From positions 1,550,001 to 1,614,000 of the forward strand of contig NZ_FOUX01000001.1 of NCBI RefSeq assembly GCF_900114995.1: a stretch of 64,000 bases of DNA, in the 5' to 3' direction. Both the position numbers and the translations under genes were made by a program. Each line of letters opens with the position of its first letter. Position 1 is the stretch's first letter. Under the pieces are notes generated by a model. The model did no database searches. It was not told where the DNA came from and worked only from the letters and a program-made list of their open reading frames with translations. Below, piece after piece: positions 24,650 to 33,401 of this stretch. The stretch is from Chitinophaga sp. YR627. GTDB taxonomy: Bacteria > Bacteroidota > Bacteroidia > Chitinophagales > Chitinophagaceae.

Positions 24650-26620
24650 TCACGTTAATAATTCATCTGGTATCTCAAGACCTGCTTCTCTCGCTGCCAT
24701 TATATGTGCTTTTGCTTTTTCCTGATCAATAAAACCCTCTTCAAACAGATATATTCGTGCCAGTTCAATATGCGCCCTATCATAACCACCCGCTGCTGCT
24801 GTTGTAAAGTGGTCTATTGCTGTTTTTATATTTTTTGCTGTGGCTAATCCTTTCAGATGAAAATTTCCCTGGTTAAACGCACTGAGTTCGGAATCGTCCT
24901 TTTGGTAGTACCGGAGAGCGGTTTCAAAATCCCCCTTTTCTTCATACATGGATCCCAGCAAACCGTTGTCCGGTTCACCCAGTTTTTCCGCCTGATGATA
25001 GTGATATAATGCCAGTTCAGGATCTCTGTCATAAAGTAGAAAGCCCAGGTTATTATGTGCCGAAGCCATACCTTCTTCAGCTGCCTGTAGTAACAGGTCA
25101 ATGGCTTTTTCTATATCAGGGTCAGTGCCTATGCCATACTGGTAACACAGGCTCAATCCATTGAGCGCATTTGTATTGCCGGCGGCAGCTCCCTTCTCAT
25201 ACCAGTAAAATGCCTTGTCATCATCGACATATCCTTCGATCATGTAATAGATATAGGCCAGGTTGTTCATCGCATAACCAAAGCCTTTTTCAGCGGCAAG
25301 GGTATAGTGATAAATGGCTGAAGAGTAATCTTGTCTGTCATAAGCATCTACGCCGATATTATACAATTCTTCCACCGGTGTGTAAGCGTCTGTAACAGTA
25401 TTTTCATCGGGCGTCTTTCCATATGCCAGGAGTCGGGCACGCACTATGTCATCGTAATAAAAGCTATAGCCTTCACTTTCGGCATCCTGTTGCACCAGTG
25501 CTTTATTGGCTCTTGATATCCCATATTTATCTATAAGGTATACGTCTTTCCCCTTGAAAGCCCAGGCAAATCCCTGATGAGGGGATTTACGTACTATCAG
25601 CTCAAACTGTTCACCATCTTCAGTAAGACTGTAAAGCCCATCTTTCTGTAGCATGACCACATCTTCATGCAACAGCTCTATTTTGTCGTATTTAAAATTG
25701 ATGATCACTTTTGCATCCCCGGCCAATATGCCCCAATTTCCATTCTTGTTTGCAATGTAATGACCATGATATCCGAACTTGTTAAGCGCTTCATATACTG
25801 GTTCAGCCACAATCCTGCCCGAAAGATCGATTAATCCCAGCAGACCATTGCGCTGAACAATTGCCAGATCAGAATAATCGAAATCATAAGCATTATCCCA
25901 TTCCGGCGGCACGATGATATCGCCTGATCTGTGCACGTAGCCATATTTCTGTGCCTTCATTACCACAGCAATGTCCTGTTCGCCAAATTCATAAAATTCG
26001 TCAAACTGAGGAGGCAGCAATATTTCTCCTTTGGAAGTTTTTAATCCCCATAATCCATGCTCATTGTAAATTTCCTCTCTTTCCGGTTCCTGATAGATAT
26101 GTCCCCATCCATAATAATACTCCCCATAATTAAGCAGTTCAGCAAATGAATGAAATGCCATACTAACGTGTTTGAGCTTATTGTAAGCCAACAGGGATAT
26201 ATCGTTATTATCCATAGCACTGGTAATGATGGCATTGTTATACGCGATATCTGCCATCCAGATAGCGGCCTGTTCGTCGTGCGGCGTCTCTTCCATATTG
26301 AATGCATTCCGGGCATTCATGGCAAAATAGGGGAGTGCCAGACCATCCAGATATTTGAACAGCTTATCTTTGCAGGTTGTAAAGAGGCTTTTGTTGTTAA
26401 TGAGAGACGTTGTGGAATCCAGAAAGTTGTAAAACTTTTTCAGATTTTCGATACCGGATCTGGCATCATAGTATAAAACATTATTTTCAATAAAACCGCC
26501 ACTTATTAACAAAGGTTGTAATAATAACGGCATCTCATATCCCCATTCCATCATCATTGTATGCTGACGAGCTATTGCTGATGGAGAGCTGGTGTTAATT
26601 AAGTATACGCTGTGCGACAT
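24650..26620 (-). CDS. WG-repeat and Sel1/TPR-repeat protein
   Basis: About 656 residues from the ATG at 26620. The central part has WG-type repeats (GLWGLKTSKGEILLPPQFDEF, YGYVHRSGDIIVPPEWDNAY, GLLGLIDLSGRIVAEPVYEAL, NWGILAGDAKVIINFKYDKI). The C-terminal third has Sel1-like repeats (GNTNALNGLSLCYQYGIGTDPDIEKAIDLLLQAAEEGMASAHNNLG). The N-terminal 200 residues are helical and unrecognised. No signal peptide is seen. Such proteins are probably protein-interaction scaffolds. It is 62 bases after a Crp/Fnr gene on the same strand, so they may form an operon. Confidence 0.8.
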   Translation of the reverse strand: MSHSVYLINTSSPSAIARQHTMMMEWGYEMPLLLQPLLISGGFIENNVLYYDARSGIENLKKFYNFLDSTTSLINNKSLFTTCKDKLFKYLDGLALPYFAMNARNAFNMEETPHDEQAAIWMADIAYNNAIITSAMDNNDISLLAYNKLKHVSMAFHSFAELLNYGEYYYGWGHIYQEPEREEIYNEHGLWGLKTSKGEILLPPQFDEFYEFGEQDIAVVMKAQKYGYVHRSGDIIVPPEWDNAYDFDYSDLAIVQRNGLLGLIDLSGRIVAEPVYEALNKFGYHGHYIANKNGNWGILAGDAKVIINFKYDKIELLHEDVVMLQKDGLYSLTEDGEQFELIVRKSPHQGFAWAFKGKDVYLIDKYGISRANKALVQQDAESEGYSFYYDDIVRARLLAYGKTPDENTVTDAYTPVEELYNIGVDAYDRQDYSSAIYHYTLAAEKGFGYAMNNLAYIYYMIEGYVDDDKAFYWYEKGAAAGNTNALNGLSLCYQYGIGTDPDIEKAIDLLLQAAEEGMASAHNNLGFLLYDRDPELALYHYHQAEKLGEPDNGLLGSMYEEKGDFETALRYYQKDDSELSAFNQGNFHLKGLATAKNIKTAIDHFTTAAAGGYDRAHIELARIYLFEEGFIDQEKAKAHIMAAREAGLEIPDELLT

Positions 26621-26682
26621 GCTGCAAAGGTAATCAAGGGAATTGATATCTTCCCGGAAGGACCCCATCAGGGCATTATCAG

Positions 26683-27390
26683 CTATTGATAGTTCGTCAT
26701 TTTTATCAATGACTTTACGTCATAAATGATGATTTTCCGGCCTATCGTACCTACAATTTTATCATTTTTAAGCTCCTTTAACATGCGCACCACATTTTCT
26801 TCTGTGGTGGCAGTCATACTGGCCAGATCTTTACGGGAAATAGTGATACAGATATCGCCTGTATCATATTCAGACAATTTATATTTTTCTCTCAACACAA
26901 TTAGTGAGATAGCCAACCGCTCTTTGGCAGAGTGTCGGGCTACGATCGACAAACTATTTGAAAGAACGCTATATTCATGACTGAGTGCCCCTAACAGATG
27001 TCTGGATAAATCAGGTGATGATGCTATTGTTAAAAGGAAAGCATGTCTTGGAATAAAGGCGATTGTGCAATCTTCGAGCGCAGCGGCAGAATCCGGGTAG
27101 GTATTGTCTGCTAATACGGCGTGATATCCTATCAATTCTCCTGCATTTGCCACATATATGATGTGTTCATTGCCATTCCTGTCTTGCTTATATTTTTTGA
27201 TTTTCCCTTCTTTTATATAATAGATACCAAAAGCGGGATTATTTTCTCTGAAGATGATCTGCCCCTTCGGGTAATATTGCTCCACCGCATCTGACAATAG
27301 CTTCTCCGTTTCATCTGCAGTTAAGCTTTCCAGTATTGACCTGGAACGGAAAATCCATTTATCTATTGGAAAGATACCTTTCAAACTCAT
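26683..27390 (-). CDS. Crp/Fnr-family regulator with full winged-helix domain
   Basis: A 235-residue protein. The sensor domain has YYPKGQIIFRENNPAFGIYYIKEGKIKKYKQDRNGNEHIIYVANAGELIGYHAVL. The DNA-binding domain has ICITISRKDLASMTATTEENVVRMLKELKNDKIVGTIGRKIIIYDVKSL, a proper Crp-type HTH with a recognition helix containing EENVVR. No N-terminal cysteine cluster for an iron-sulfur centre is visible. An FNR-like box lies 28-41 bases upstream of the start codon, suggesting self-control. Confidence 0.9.
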   Translation of the reverse strand: MSLKGIFPIDKWIFRSRSILESLTADETEKLLSDAVEQYYPKGQIIFRENNPAFGIYYIKEGKIKKYKQDRNGNEHIIYVANAGELIGYHAVLADNTYPDSAAALEDCTIAFIPRHAFLLTIASSPDLSRHLLGALSHEYSVLSNSLSIVARHSAKERLAISLIVLREKYKLSEYDTGDICITISRKDLASMTATTEENVVRMLKELKNDKIVGTIGRKIIIYDVKSLIKMTNYQ

Positions 27391-27413
27391 ATCAGCCGGA
27401 TGTATAATAAGTG

Positions 27414-27435
27414 AAAGTTGACTTTTATCAACTTT
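27414..27435. promoter_or_regulatory. FNR/Crp-type palindrome upstream of the Crp/Fnr gene
   Basis: The arms AAAGTTGA and TCAACTTT form a perfect 8-bp inverted repeat with a 6-base centre, the geometry of Crp/FNR sites. The inner part TTGACTTTTATCAA (27418-27431) matches the FNR consensus TTGATnnnnATCAA at 9 of 10 positions. A further half-site (GTTGAT) occurs at 27471-27476. A candidate minus-strand -7 box TACCTTTG lies at 27458-27451, which would put the palindrome just inside the transcript start, a repressor position. Confidence 0.6.
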
Positions 27436-27651
27436 AAAATTGATTACTTACAAAGGTAATGAAACTTTAAGTTGATAATTTTGCATAACGAATGCGCAAC
27501 ACTATAAGGATCAGCTTTATTATGACAAAGGCCAGGAATGGATCAGTTTAAATGTAAATGATACGCCTCCTATAGTAGTTATGCGGCATTCAAACTGACC
27601 GGTATTCTCTGTATTGAGAAAAATACCGGTATCAACTTATCGCAGACTATT

Positions 27652-28257
27652 ATGAATACAGATAAAATAGCATTGGAAGAGACTTTTTTAACAAATAGTA
27701 ATTTTGATGAGTTGTATCCGCCTACCATACGTAGTTTGTCCAGATTGCACTGGACACCTGTTGAGGTAGCTCAAAAAGCTGGTAGATTTTTGGCGGCTAC
27801 CCCGGGCGCGAAAATCCTGGACATAGGGTCAGGTGTGGGTAAGTTTTGCCTGAATGCAGGCTATCATCATCCTGACTGTGAATTTTACGGAGTGGAACAG
27901 AGGAAAAGTCTGATAGTAGTCGCTAATCAGGTGCAACAGCAATTAGGGATTACCAACGCTACCTTTATCCATGCAAATTTTACACAACTGGACTATTCAG
28001 GATTTGATCATTTCTATTATTACAATTCGTTTTATGAAAACCTGATCGATGAAAGCCTGTATATAGATAACAACATTGATCATTCTGAAAGTTTGTACGA
28101 TTATTATACAGAATACCTATACAAAATTCTCGAACAAAGACCTGAGGGAACCCGCCTTGTTACCTTTCAAAGCTCATATGAGCGTATTCCCGGAGGATAT
28201 CGCCTGGTAGAAAGTGATGTGGATATGTTATTTAACTGTTGGATTAAGGACAGATAG
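27652..28257 (+). CDS. SAM-dependent methyltransferase (class I)
   Basis: A 201-residue protein with the SAM-binding motif AKILDIGSGVGKFCLNAGYHHP near residues 53-74 and the acidic residue of motif II in FYGVEQRKS. The rest fits a single Rossmann methyltransferase domain without a target-recognition module, so the substrate is unknown. The following membrane protein gene is 60 bases away on the same strand. Confidence 0.82.
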   Translation: MNTDKIALEETFLTNSNFDELYPPTIRSLSRLHWTPVEVAQKAGRFLAATPGAKILDIGSGVGKFCLNAGYHHPDCEFYGVEQRKSLIVVANQVQQQLGITNATFIHANFTQLDYSGFDHFYYYNSFYENLIDESLYIDNNIDHSESLYDYYTEYLYKILEQRPEGTRLVTFQSSYERIPGGYRLVESDVDMLFNCWIKDR

Positions 28258-28317
28258 ATGTAATATCAAAGTTTAAATAAAATTTGCTGAGTGATAGTGA
28301 TCTTAAAGATTGATTAG

Positions 28318-29043
28318 ATGTTCAGATACCGGAGGCAGAAACGCAGTTTTCGACAAAATATCCGTCTGGCTATATTACTATGTACAACCGCCGGATTTGT
28401 AAACGCATCAGGTTTTTTAGGGTTCTTTATACTTACCACCAATCTAACCGGGCACGCGGTTCTACTTGCTGTAAAGCTGACAGAGGGAGATTTTCGCGCC
28501 GTACGAATGATCGGCCTCTGGCTGCTGTTATTTTTGTCCGGCGCGTTCTTCTGTAGTCTTTATGTATTGATGGCCGGCAGAGATAAGCGGCATTCCTATA
28601 CAATACCTATTATAATAGAAATAGTAATCTTTTACTTTGTAGGGTATTTCGGACATACTTTCGACCACACCACTGTTAAAACCGAATATTTTGCAGGTAG
28701 CCTGCTCTTTGCAATGGGAATGCAGAATGCATTGGTGTCTGTCATCTCTGGTGCCGTTGTAAGAACTACCCATCTTACCGGCATGTTTACAGATCTCGGA
28801 GTTGATCTGTCCGCAGCATTGCTCAAATATCCCCGGAAAGATGCATTGCTTCAGAAAAAAATAGTGCTGAGACTTGTCATTATATTATTTTTTCTAACGG
28901 GCGGTATTCTCGGTGGGTTTGCTTTTATAAAATTTCAGTATCATAGTTTTTATATTGCCATCGGCATTTTGTTAACCGCCATATGCTATGATTTTTTCAG
29001 GGTTAATTCCAGACGTATCATTTCCAGGCTGAATAAGAAATAG
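28318..29043 (+). CDS. YoaK/DUF1275-family membrane protein
   Basis: A 241-residue protein with about six membrane segments. The family signatures are the early AGFVNASGFLGFFILTTNLTGHAVLLAVKL and the internally repeated ALVSVISGAVVRTTHLTGMFTDLGVDLS, which is typical of YoaK-type proteins of unknown transport function. The N-terminus is basic. It follows the methyltransferase gene by 60 bases and may share its transcript. Confidence 0.88.
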   Translation: MFRYRRQKRSFRQNIRLAILLCTTAGFVNASGFLGFFILTTNLTGHAVLLAVKLTEGDFRAVRMIGLWLLLFLSGAFFCSLYVLMAGRDKRHSYTIPIIIEIVIFYFVGYFGHTFDHTTVKTEYFAGSLLFAMGMQNALVSVISGAVVRTTHLTGMFTDLGVDLSAALLKYPRKDALLQKKIVLRLVIILFFLTGGILGGFAFIKFQYHSFYIAIGILLTAICYDFFRVNSRRIISRLNKK

Positions 29044-29304
29044 ACCACATTCATCTATACCTTTACTTCTTTGAGGATCGCCTTATCTATTTTTTTGTTG
29101 ATTTTCATCATAATATGAGGAGCAATACTTAAATAGCAGCAGACGTTAAGAACGAGTATTATTTTCAAATCAGGTAGTAGGGGATTGCTTACAGGAGAAG
29201 TGGAGGGAGAAAAAAAATGAAGTAATAAGTATTTTTCTATTAATTTTATCACCGTAATGATTATTATTTAATGAAGCATAGACAGCTTCCAAATTTAATT
29301 ACTT

Positions 29305-29652
29305 ATGGCTCTTAAAATTACAGATGACTGCATTTTCTGTGCAGCTTGCGAATCAGCATGTCCCAATAACGCAATCTATGAGGGAGGCGTAGAATGGGCA
29401 ATGGCTGACGGCACATCGGTTAAAGGTGATTTTGTATTGAAGGACGGATCAATTATTGATGCCAGCCAGCGCAATGCTCCCTTGTCAACCGGACCGTATT
29501 ACATCGTTCCTGATAAATGTACGGAGTGTCAGGGATTTCATGAGGAACCGCAATGTGTGACTGCATGCCCGGTTGACTCTTGTGTACCAGACGAAATGTA
29601 CCGGGAGTCAATAGAAGAACTGCTGAACAAGAAAGATAAATTACATCTTTAA
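29305..29652 (+). CDS. 2[4Fe-4S] ferredoxin
   Basis: A 115-residue ferredoxin. The first cluster motif has C9, C12, C15 and C19-P, and the second C72, C75, C84 and C88-P with the long insertion typical of the Allochromatium-type ferredoxins; C93 lies just after. A 50-residue spacer separates the motifs. It is a cytosolic low-potential electron carrier, partner unknown. The gene is alone and ends before a hairpin at 29718. Confidence 0.92.
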   Translation: MALKITDDCIFCAACESACPNNAIYEGGVEWAMADGTSVKGDFVLKDGSIIDASQRNAPLSTGPYYIVPDKCTECQGFHEEPQCVTACPVDSCVPDEMYRESIEELLNKKDKLHL

Positions 29653-29717
29653 TCAGAAAGTATAAAAATTATCGGTGGCTGCTCATCAGGCAAAAACGAT
29701 GGCAGGCATACCAAACT

Positions 29718-29754
29718 AAAAAGGAGAAAAGGCTAGTTGCTTTTTCTCCTTTTT
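29718..29754 (+). terminator. Hairpin terminator of the ferredoxin gene
   Basis: AAAAAGGAGAAAA pairs with TTTTCTCCTTTTT across a short loop, ending in a T run on the plus strand. Confidence 0.75.
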
Positions 29755-29807
29755 ACATTTACTTTAAACGATAATACGTTGCTTTGATCCGCCATACAGC
29801 CCAAATG

Positions 29808-29844
29808 AAAAGAGGCCGCCTCTTTTATGAGACGACCTCTTTTT
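29808..29844 (-). terminator. Hairpin terminator of the FG-GAP protein gene
   Basis: A 15-bp stem from AAAAGAGGCCGCCTC to GAGACGACCTCTTTT has two C-A mismatches on the plus strand. On the minus strand these become G-U pairs, so the hairpin is stable only as minus-strand RNA. This supports a role as terminator for the gene at 29868-33311. Confidence 0.7.
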
Positions 29845-29867
29845 ATCATGATATCAAAGTGTTTTTT

Positions 29868-32800
29868 CTATTCTGCCTTTACCAGTTTAAGTGTTGTTAA
29901 CAAACTTTTATTATGCTCATCATAGATCGTCAGCAAATAAATGCCCGGATTAACGGGGAGGTTTAGTGGTGGATTGGATGGATTGATCAGCTTTGTACTG
30001 TATAAAACCCGTCCCTGTAGATCCTGGAGGGTTACAGTATAGGTATGTAATGGCGATAATCCTTTTAAATACACCTTATCCCGGAACGGATTGGGAAACG
30101 GATAGATGGCATTATCCTCAGCAACAGGATCCTGGATGCCGGTAGCGATGTCCCTGGTGATGGTAATGCTGTCAATTGCTGTCAGGGAATTATAGCATTG
30201 TTCGCTGCTACGCATACGTACAAACAGTTTGTTGATGCCTATTTTTAGCAGTTGTGGTAGCATTGTTAAAGTAACGGCATTGCTGTCCTTCTGCAACATT
30301 TTTGTAAACGCCATATCACTTGCGAAGGCATACAATGGATTGTCTCCACCACCAGTAATGTTAGCAGCGGTGAGCACTAACGGTTGGCCAAGGGATATAA
30401 TAGTCGTCATGTTAGCGGTTACATCCACCTGGGGTGTAACTGCCTTATCAAGTGTAAAGGTTACCTCTTCTGATACTGTGGACGCGGTCTGCGCGGCAAC
30501 GGTCACCTTCAGCAGATGTGAGCCGCTGCTCAGTGGCTGAAGATCAAATGTGAAACTACCGTCCGTCGCAGCTGTAAGTATTGTGCCGTCCAGTTTAACT
30601 GTTACCCTGGCCTTATATGCTGCAGGAGGAAGGTTGGTGATGCGGCCTGTAGCCATACCTGCTGCATCACAGTATGTACTTTTCAGTCCGTCAATAGCTG
30701 GCTGTGGCAGCTGAATGCCCGGTGCAAAATTGCTATTATTCAGTAACAACGCTTTTGGGTAGCGATCGGTTCCGCAGATGATATCCTGATCTCCGTCCTT
30801 GTCCACATCCAGGGATATAATGCTGCCAGCGTAGGCATCATGCCAGGCTGCGGTATAGGTTATATCTTTATAGAAGTAGTTAGGTCCCTGGCTATAATAA
30901 GTCCTCCCTTGTGTAAAGATATCAGGTAAATAGTCTCCGTTCAGATCAGTAACGGCTGCACTTGCATATTGAGGAGGACCTGTCCGGTATTCAAAATTAT
31001 CGTTGCCGTGGTTTTCAAGCATACCGTCACTGGTGGCGATGTCCAGGTCACCGTCATTGTCCAGGTCTGCCCATTTAATGAAGTTGGCATGATTAACAGG
31101 TCTCATCTCATACCGCTTATCCAGCGATATCAGTTTACCCGTGTGGTCATTTTTAAAGATTTCAACTATGCCGCCTGACCAAAGTGCAAGATCTTTGTAA
31201 CCATCATCGTTATAGTCAGCCAGCGCTAACAGATACCAATCGTCAATAGGGCGTTCCTGGCCTTCATTATATAGCAGCGTAAAATCATTTCCATCCCATC
31301 TGGAAACAATATTGGGAGCTACCACCAGCTCGTTTTTTCCGTCATTGTCAAGATCAGCCATAGCAGCTCCTCTTACAAAGAGATTGTAACCGGCAGGTTG
31401 TGCAGAAGCGTATACGCATTTAAAAGTATCGTTCCCCTGATTTTTATATGCTTTTAATGCTTCGCCGCGTGGGTCGTGCACAATTATATCTGCAAGACCG
31501 TCATTGTCATAATCAGCCCATTGATACACAGGATTCTCCGTACCTGGCGGATTGCTATCCAGCAGCAGATCGGCAACCATGGTAAATTTAGGGATCCACT
31601 GAGATTTCATGCCAACACCTGCCCTGAAGTAGGAGTTGTTGTTATAATCTTCGTTGAGATCAGAAAGAATGCCTGCCAACAATAAGTCTGGTATCCTGTC
31701 GCCATCAAAATCGCCGATCAGTCCATCACCGTTCTGACTCATAAGTGGAAGTGGAAAAGTTGCAACAGCAAAAGAGTCACTACCCATGTTCTTAGCAATG
31801 TAGCTGTATTCGTATTGGTTCAGCACCAATACATCCTGTTTGCCGTCTGCATTAATATCACCCCAGCGTACATGGCTGTAACCGGAATTGGGTAGATTGA
31901 ATGCAGTAAAGTCGCCATTGCCATTGTTCCTGTATACCCCAACGTTATACCAGTCTCCCTGCAGCGTATTCGTTCCTGTTAGCAGGAGGTCAGCATCGCC
32001 GTCGCCATCGTAATCCTTCCATTCAAGCTCACAATCATACATCAGGGGGAGGTTGTGTGGTAGTTGTTCAAAGGTATTATTACCGTGATTGATGTAAATA
32101 CCTATGGGCATTACCTGCCAGCCGCCATCTTGTCCGCTGACAGTGATATCTGGTTGCTGGTCGCCGTTAATATCTGCAAAACGAATGTCGCCCTGAACAG
32201 AAGATGCAATCAGATGATCTGAAAGAATATCCTGTTCAGTAAAAATATTATTGTTGTTGATAAACAGGTTGACTATTATAAAATTCCCCGGTTTTCTTAC
32301 ATTGAATAAGAGGTCCATATCGCCGTCTCCTTCAACATCCGCCCAATCCAGTGAAGAGTTATCTGTTACGGGCACGTTCACTGCTTGTTCGGTAAATACA
32401 CTATTTCCGTTATTAAGATATAACCTGATGATATAATTTCCGGGAGAAGAGGACAGTCCCGTGTAGGAGATATCCATCCTGCCGTCTTTATTATAGTCCA
32501 GCAATTTCAGATCGCCCTGTGTAACTGGTGTAAAGGTTTGCGTTGACGGGGTAAAGGTACCGTTTCCGTTATTGAGGTAAAGTTTGGCAGTAATAACGTT
32601 GATGCCGCCGGTTTCACCTGTTACGAAAACATCCATATCGCCATCGCCATCAAAATCAGCGGTTTCGGCATTGCAGTTCTGCCAGTTCCCGATAGAAGTC
32701 AACACCCTGTCTTTGAAAAGAAATATAGAATCTTTGCGGGTATCATTACGAAATATGGCGCCGCCGCTTACGATATCGGGATCGCCATCTTTGTCATAAT

Positions 32801-33311
32801 CGGTGGTATCCATGCTGCCGCGTCTGAGTCCTGTCCACACCATGTCCAGCTTTGCTTCCGGCGGGTTGGCGTTGTAGGTATAAATGTGTGTGGCCCAGCC
32901 TTTGCCTGTTTCAGGTTTCCAGAAGGACGCCTTGAACCGGAAAGTTAAACTGGGACCAGTAGCTTTATAGGCCCATGGGAAACCTTCTACTTTACCACTG
33001 CTGATAGCACCCAGCAACGGTGCGTTTACGGAGTTGCCGTCAAACACTTCCAATACATCAAAGTCATCAGCAAAGCCCAGACTATCGATGTTCATACAAA
33101 GGGGGCCGCCTGTATTAGAAGTGAAGGTCATTGTTTTAGTGCCTCCGGTATATCCTGCATCGGGACCACCTTCATCAAAAAAATAACATTCATCTACTGT
33201 TACAGTTGTATCCTTCATGTAGTAGGAGGGAATATTTCCCGACTGTGCATAGGAGGACCGGGTTAAACAAAAACAGGCAACTAATGTGGCCAGGTAACAA
33301 TAATATTTCAT
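29868..33311 (-). CDS. Giant secreted FG-GAP/VCBS repeat protein with T9SS sorting domain
   Basis: About 1147 residues from the ATG at 33311, which starts a signal peptide ending SSYA-QSG. An N-terminal CUB-like domain (TVTVDECYFFDEGGPDAGYTGGTKTMTF..) is followed by about fourteen FG-GAP/VCBS units. These carry Asp-rich calcium loops such as DYDKDGDPDIVSGG, DFDGDGDMDVFV, DYDGDGDADLLL and DLDNDGDLDIATSDG, predicting a long beta-propeller array. A beta-sandwich linker and a C-terminal type A sorting domain (FPNPFRDKVYLKGL...LLTIYDEHNKSLLTTLKLVK) finish it. It is exported through the type IX system and attached to the surface or released. Ligand unknown. Confidence 0.92.
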   Translation of the reverse strand: MKYYCYLATLVACFCLTRSSYAQSGNIPSYYMKDTTVTVDECYFFDEGGPDAGYTGGTKTMTFTSNTGGPLCMNIDSLGFADDFDVLEVFDGNSVNAPLLGAISSGKVEGFPWAYKATGPSLTFRFKASFWKPETGKGWATHIYTYNANPPEAKLDMVWTGLRRGSMDTTDYDKDGDPDIVSGGAIFRNDTRKDSIFLFKDRVLTSIGNWQNCNAETADFDGDGDMDVFVTGETGGINVITAKLYLNNGNGTFTPSTQTFTPVTQGDLKLLDYNKDGRMDISYTGLSSSPGNYIIRLYLNNGNSVFTEQAVNVPVTDNSSLDWADVEGDGDMDLLFNVRKPGNFIIVNLFINNNNIFTEQDILSDHLIASSVQGDIRFADINGDQQPDITVSGQDGGWQVMPIGIYINHGNNTFEQLPHNLPLMYDCELEWKDYDGDGDADLLLTGTNTLQGDWYNVGVYRNNGNGDFTAFNLPNSGYSHVRWGDINADGKQDVLVLNQYEYSYIAKNMGSDSFAVATFPLPLMSQNGDGLIGDFDGDRIPDLLLAGILSDLNEDYNNNSYFRAGVGMKSQWIPKFTMVADLLLDSNPPGTENPVYQWADYDNDGLADIIVHDPRGEALKAYKNQGNDTFKCVYASAQPAGYNLFVRGAAMADLDNDGKNELVVAPNIVSRWDGNDFTLLYNEGQERPIDDWYLLALADYNDDGYKDLALWSGGIVEIFKNDHTGKLISLDKRYEMRPVNHANFIKWADLDNDGDLDIATSDGMLENHGNDNFEYRTGPPQYASAAVTDLNGDYLPDIFTQGRTYYSQGPNYFYKDITYTAAWHDAYAGSIISLDVDKDGDQDIICGTDRYPKALLLNNSNFAPGIQLPQPAIDGLKSTYCDAAGMATGRITNLPPAAYKARVTVKLDGTILTAATDGSFTFDLQPLSSGSHLLKVTVAAQTASTVSEEVTFTLDKAVTPQVDVTANMTTIISLGQPLVLTAANITGGGDNPLYAFASDMAFTKMLQKDSNAVTLTMLPQLLKIGINKLFVRMRSSEQCYNSLTAIDSITITRDIATGIQDPVAEDNAIYPFPNPFRDKVYLKGLSPLHTYTVTLQDLQGRVLYSTKLINPSNPPLNLPVNPGIYLLTIYDEHNKSLLTTLKLVKAE

Positions 33312-33401
33312 GGTAGGGGGATTAATCGAAAGAATAGTGTAAATATATATAATTTTCTCACTGAATTCTGATTCTTTCAAGTCGGATTTACCTGAAATCT
33401 T

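Noticed and set aside
29055..29252. 65-codon minus-strand open frame starting with GTG
   Set aside because: Low-complexity, AT-rich sequence without a domain or a conserved look.
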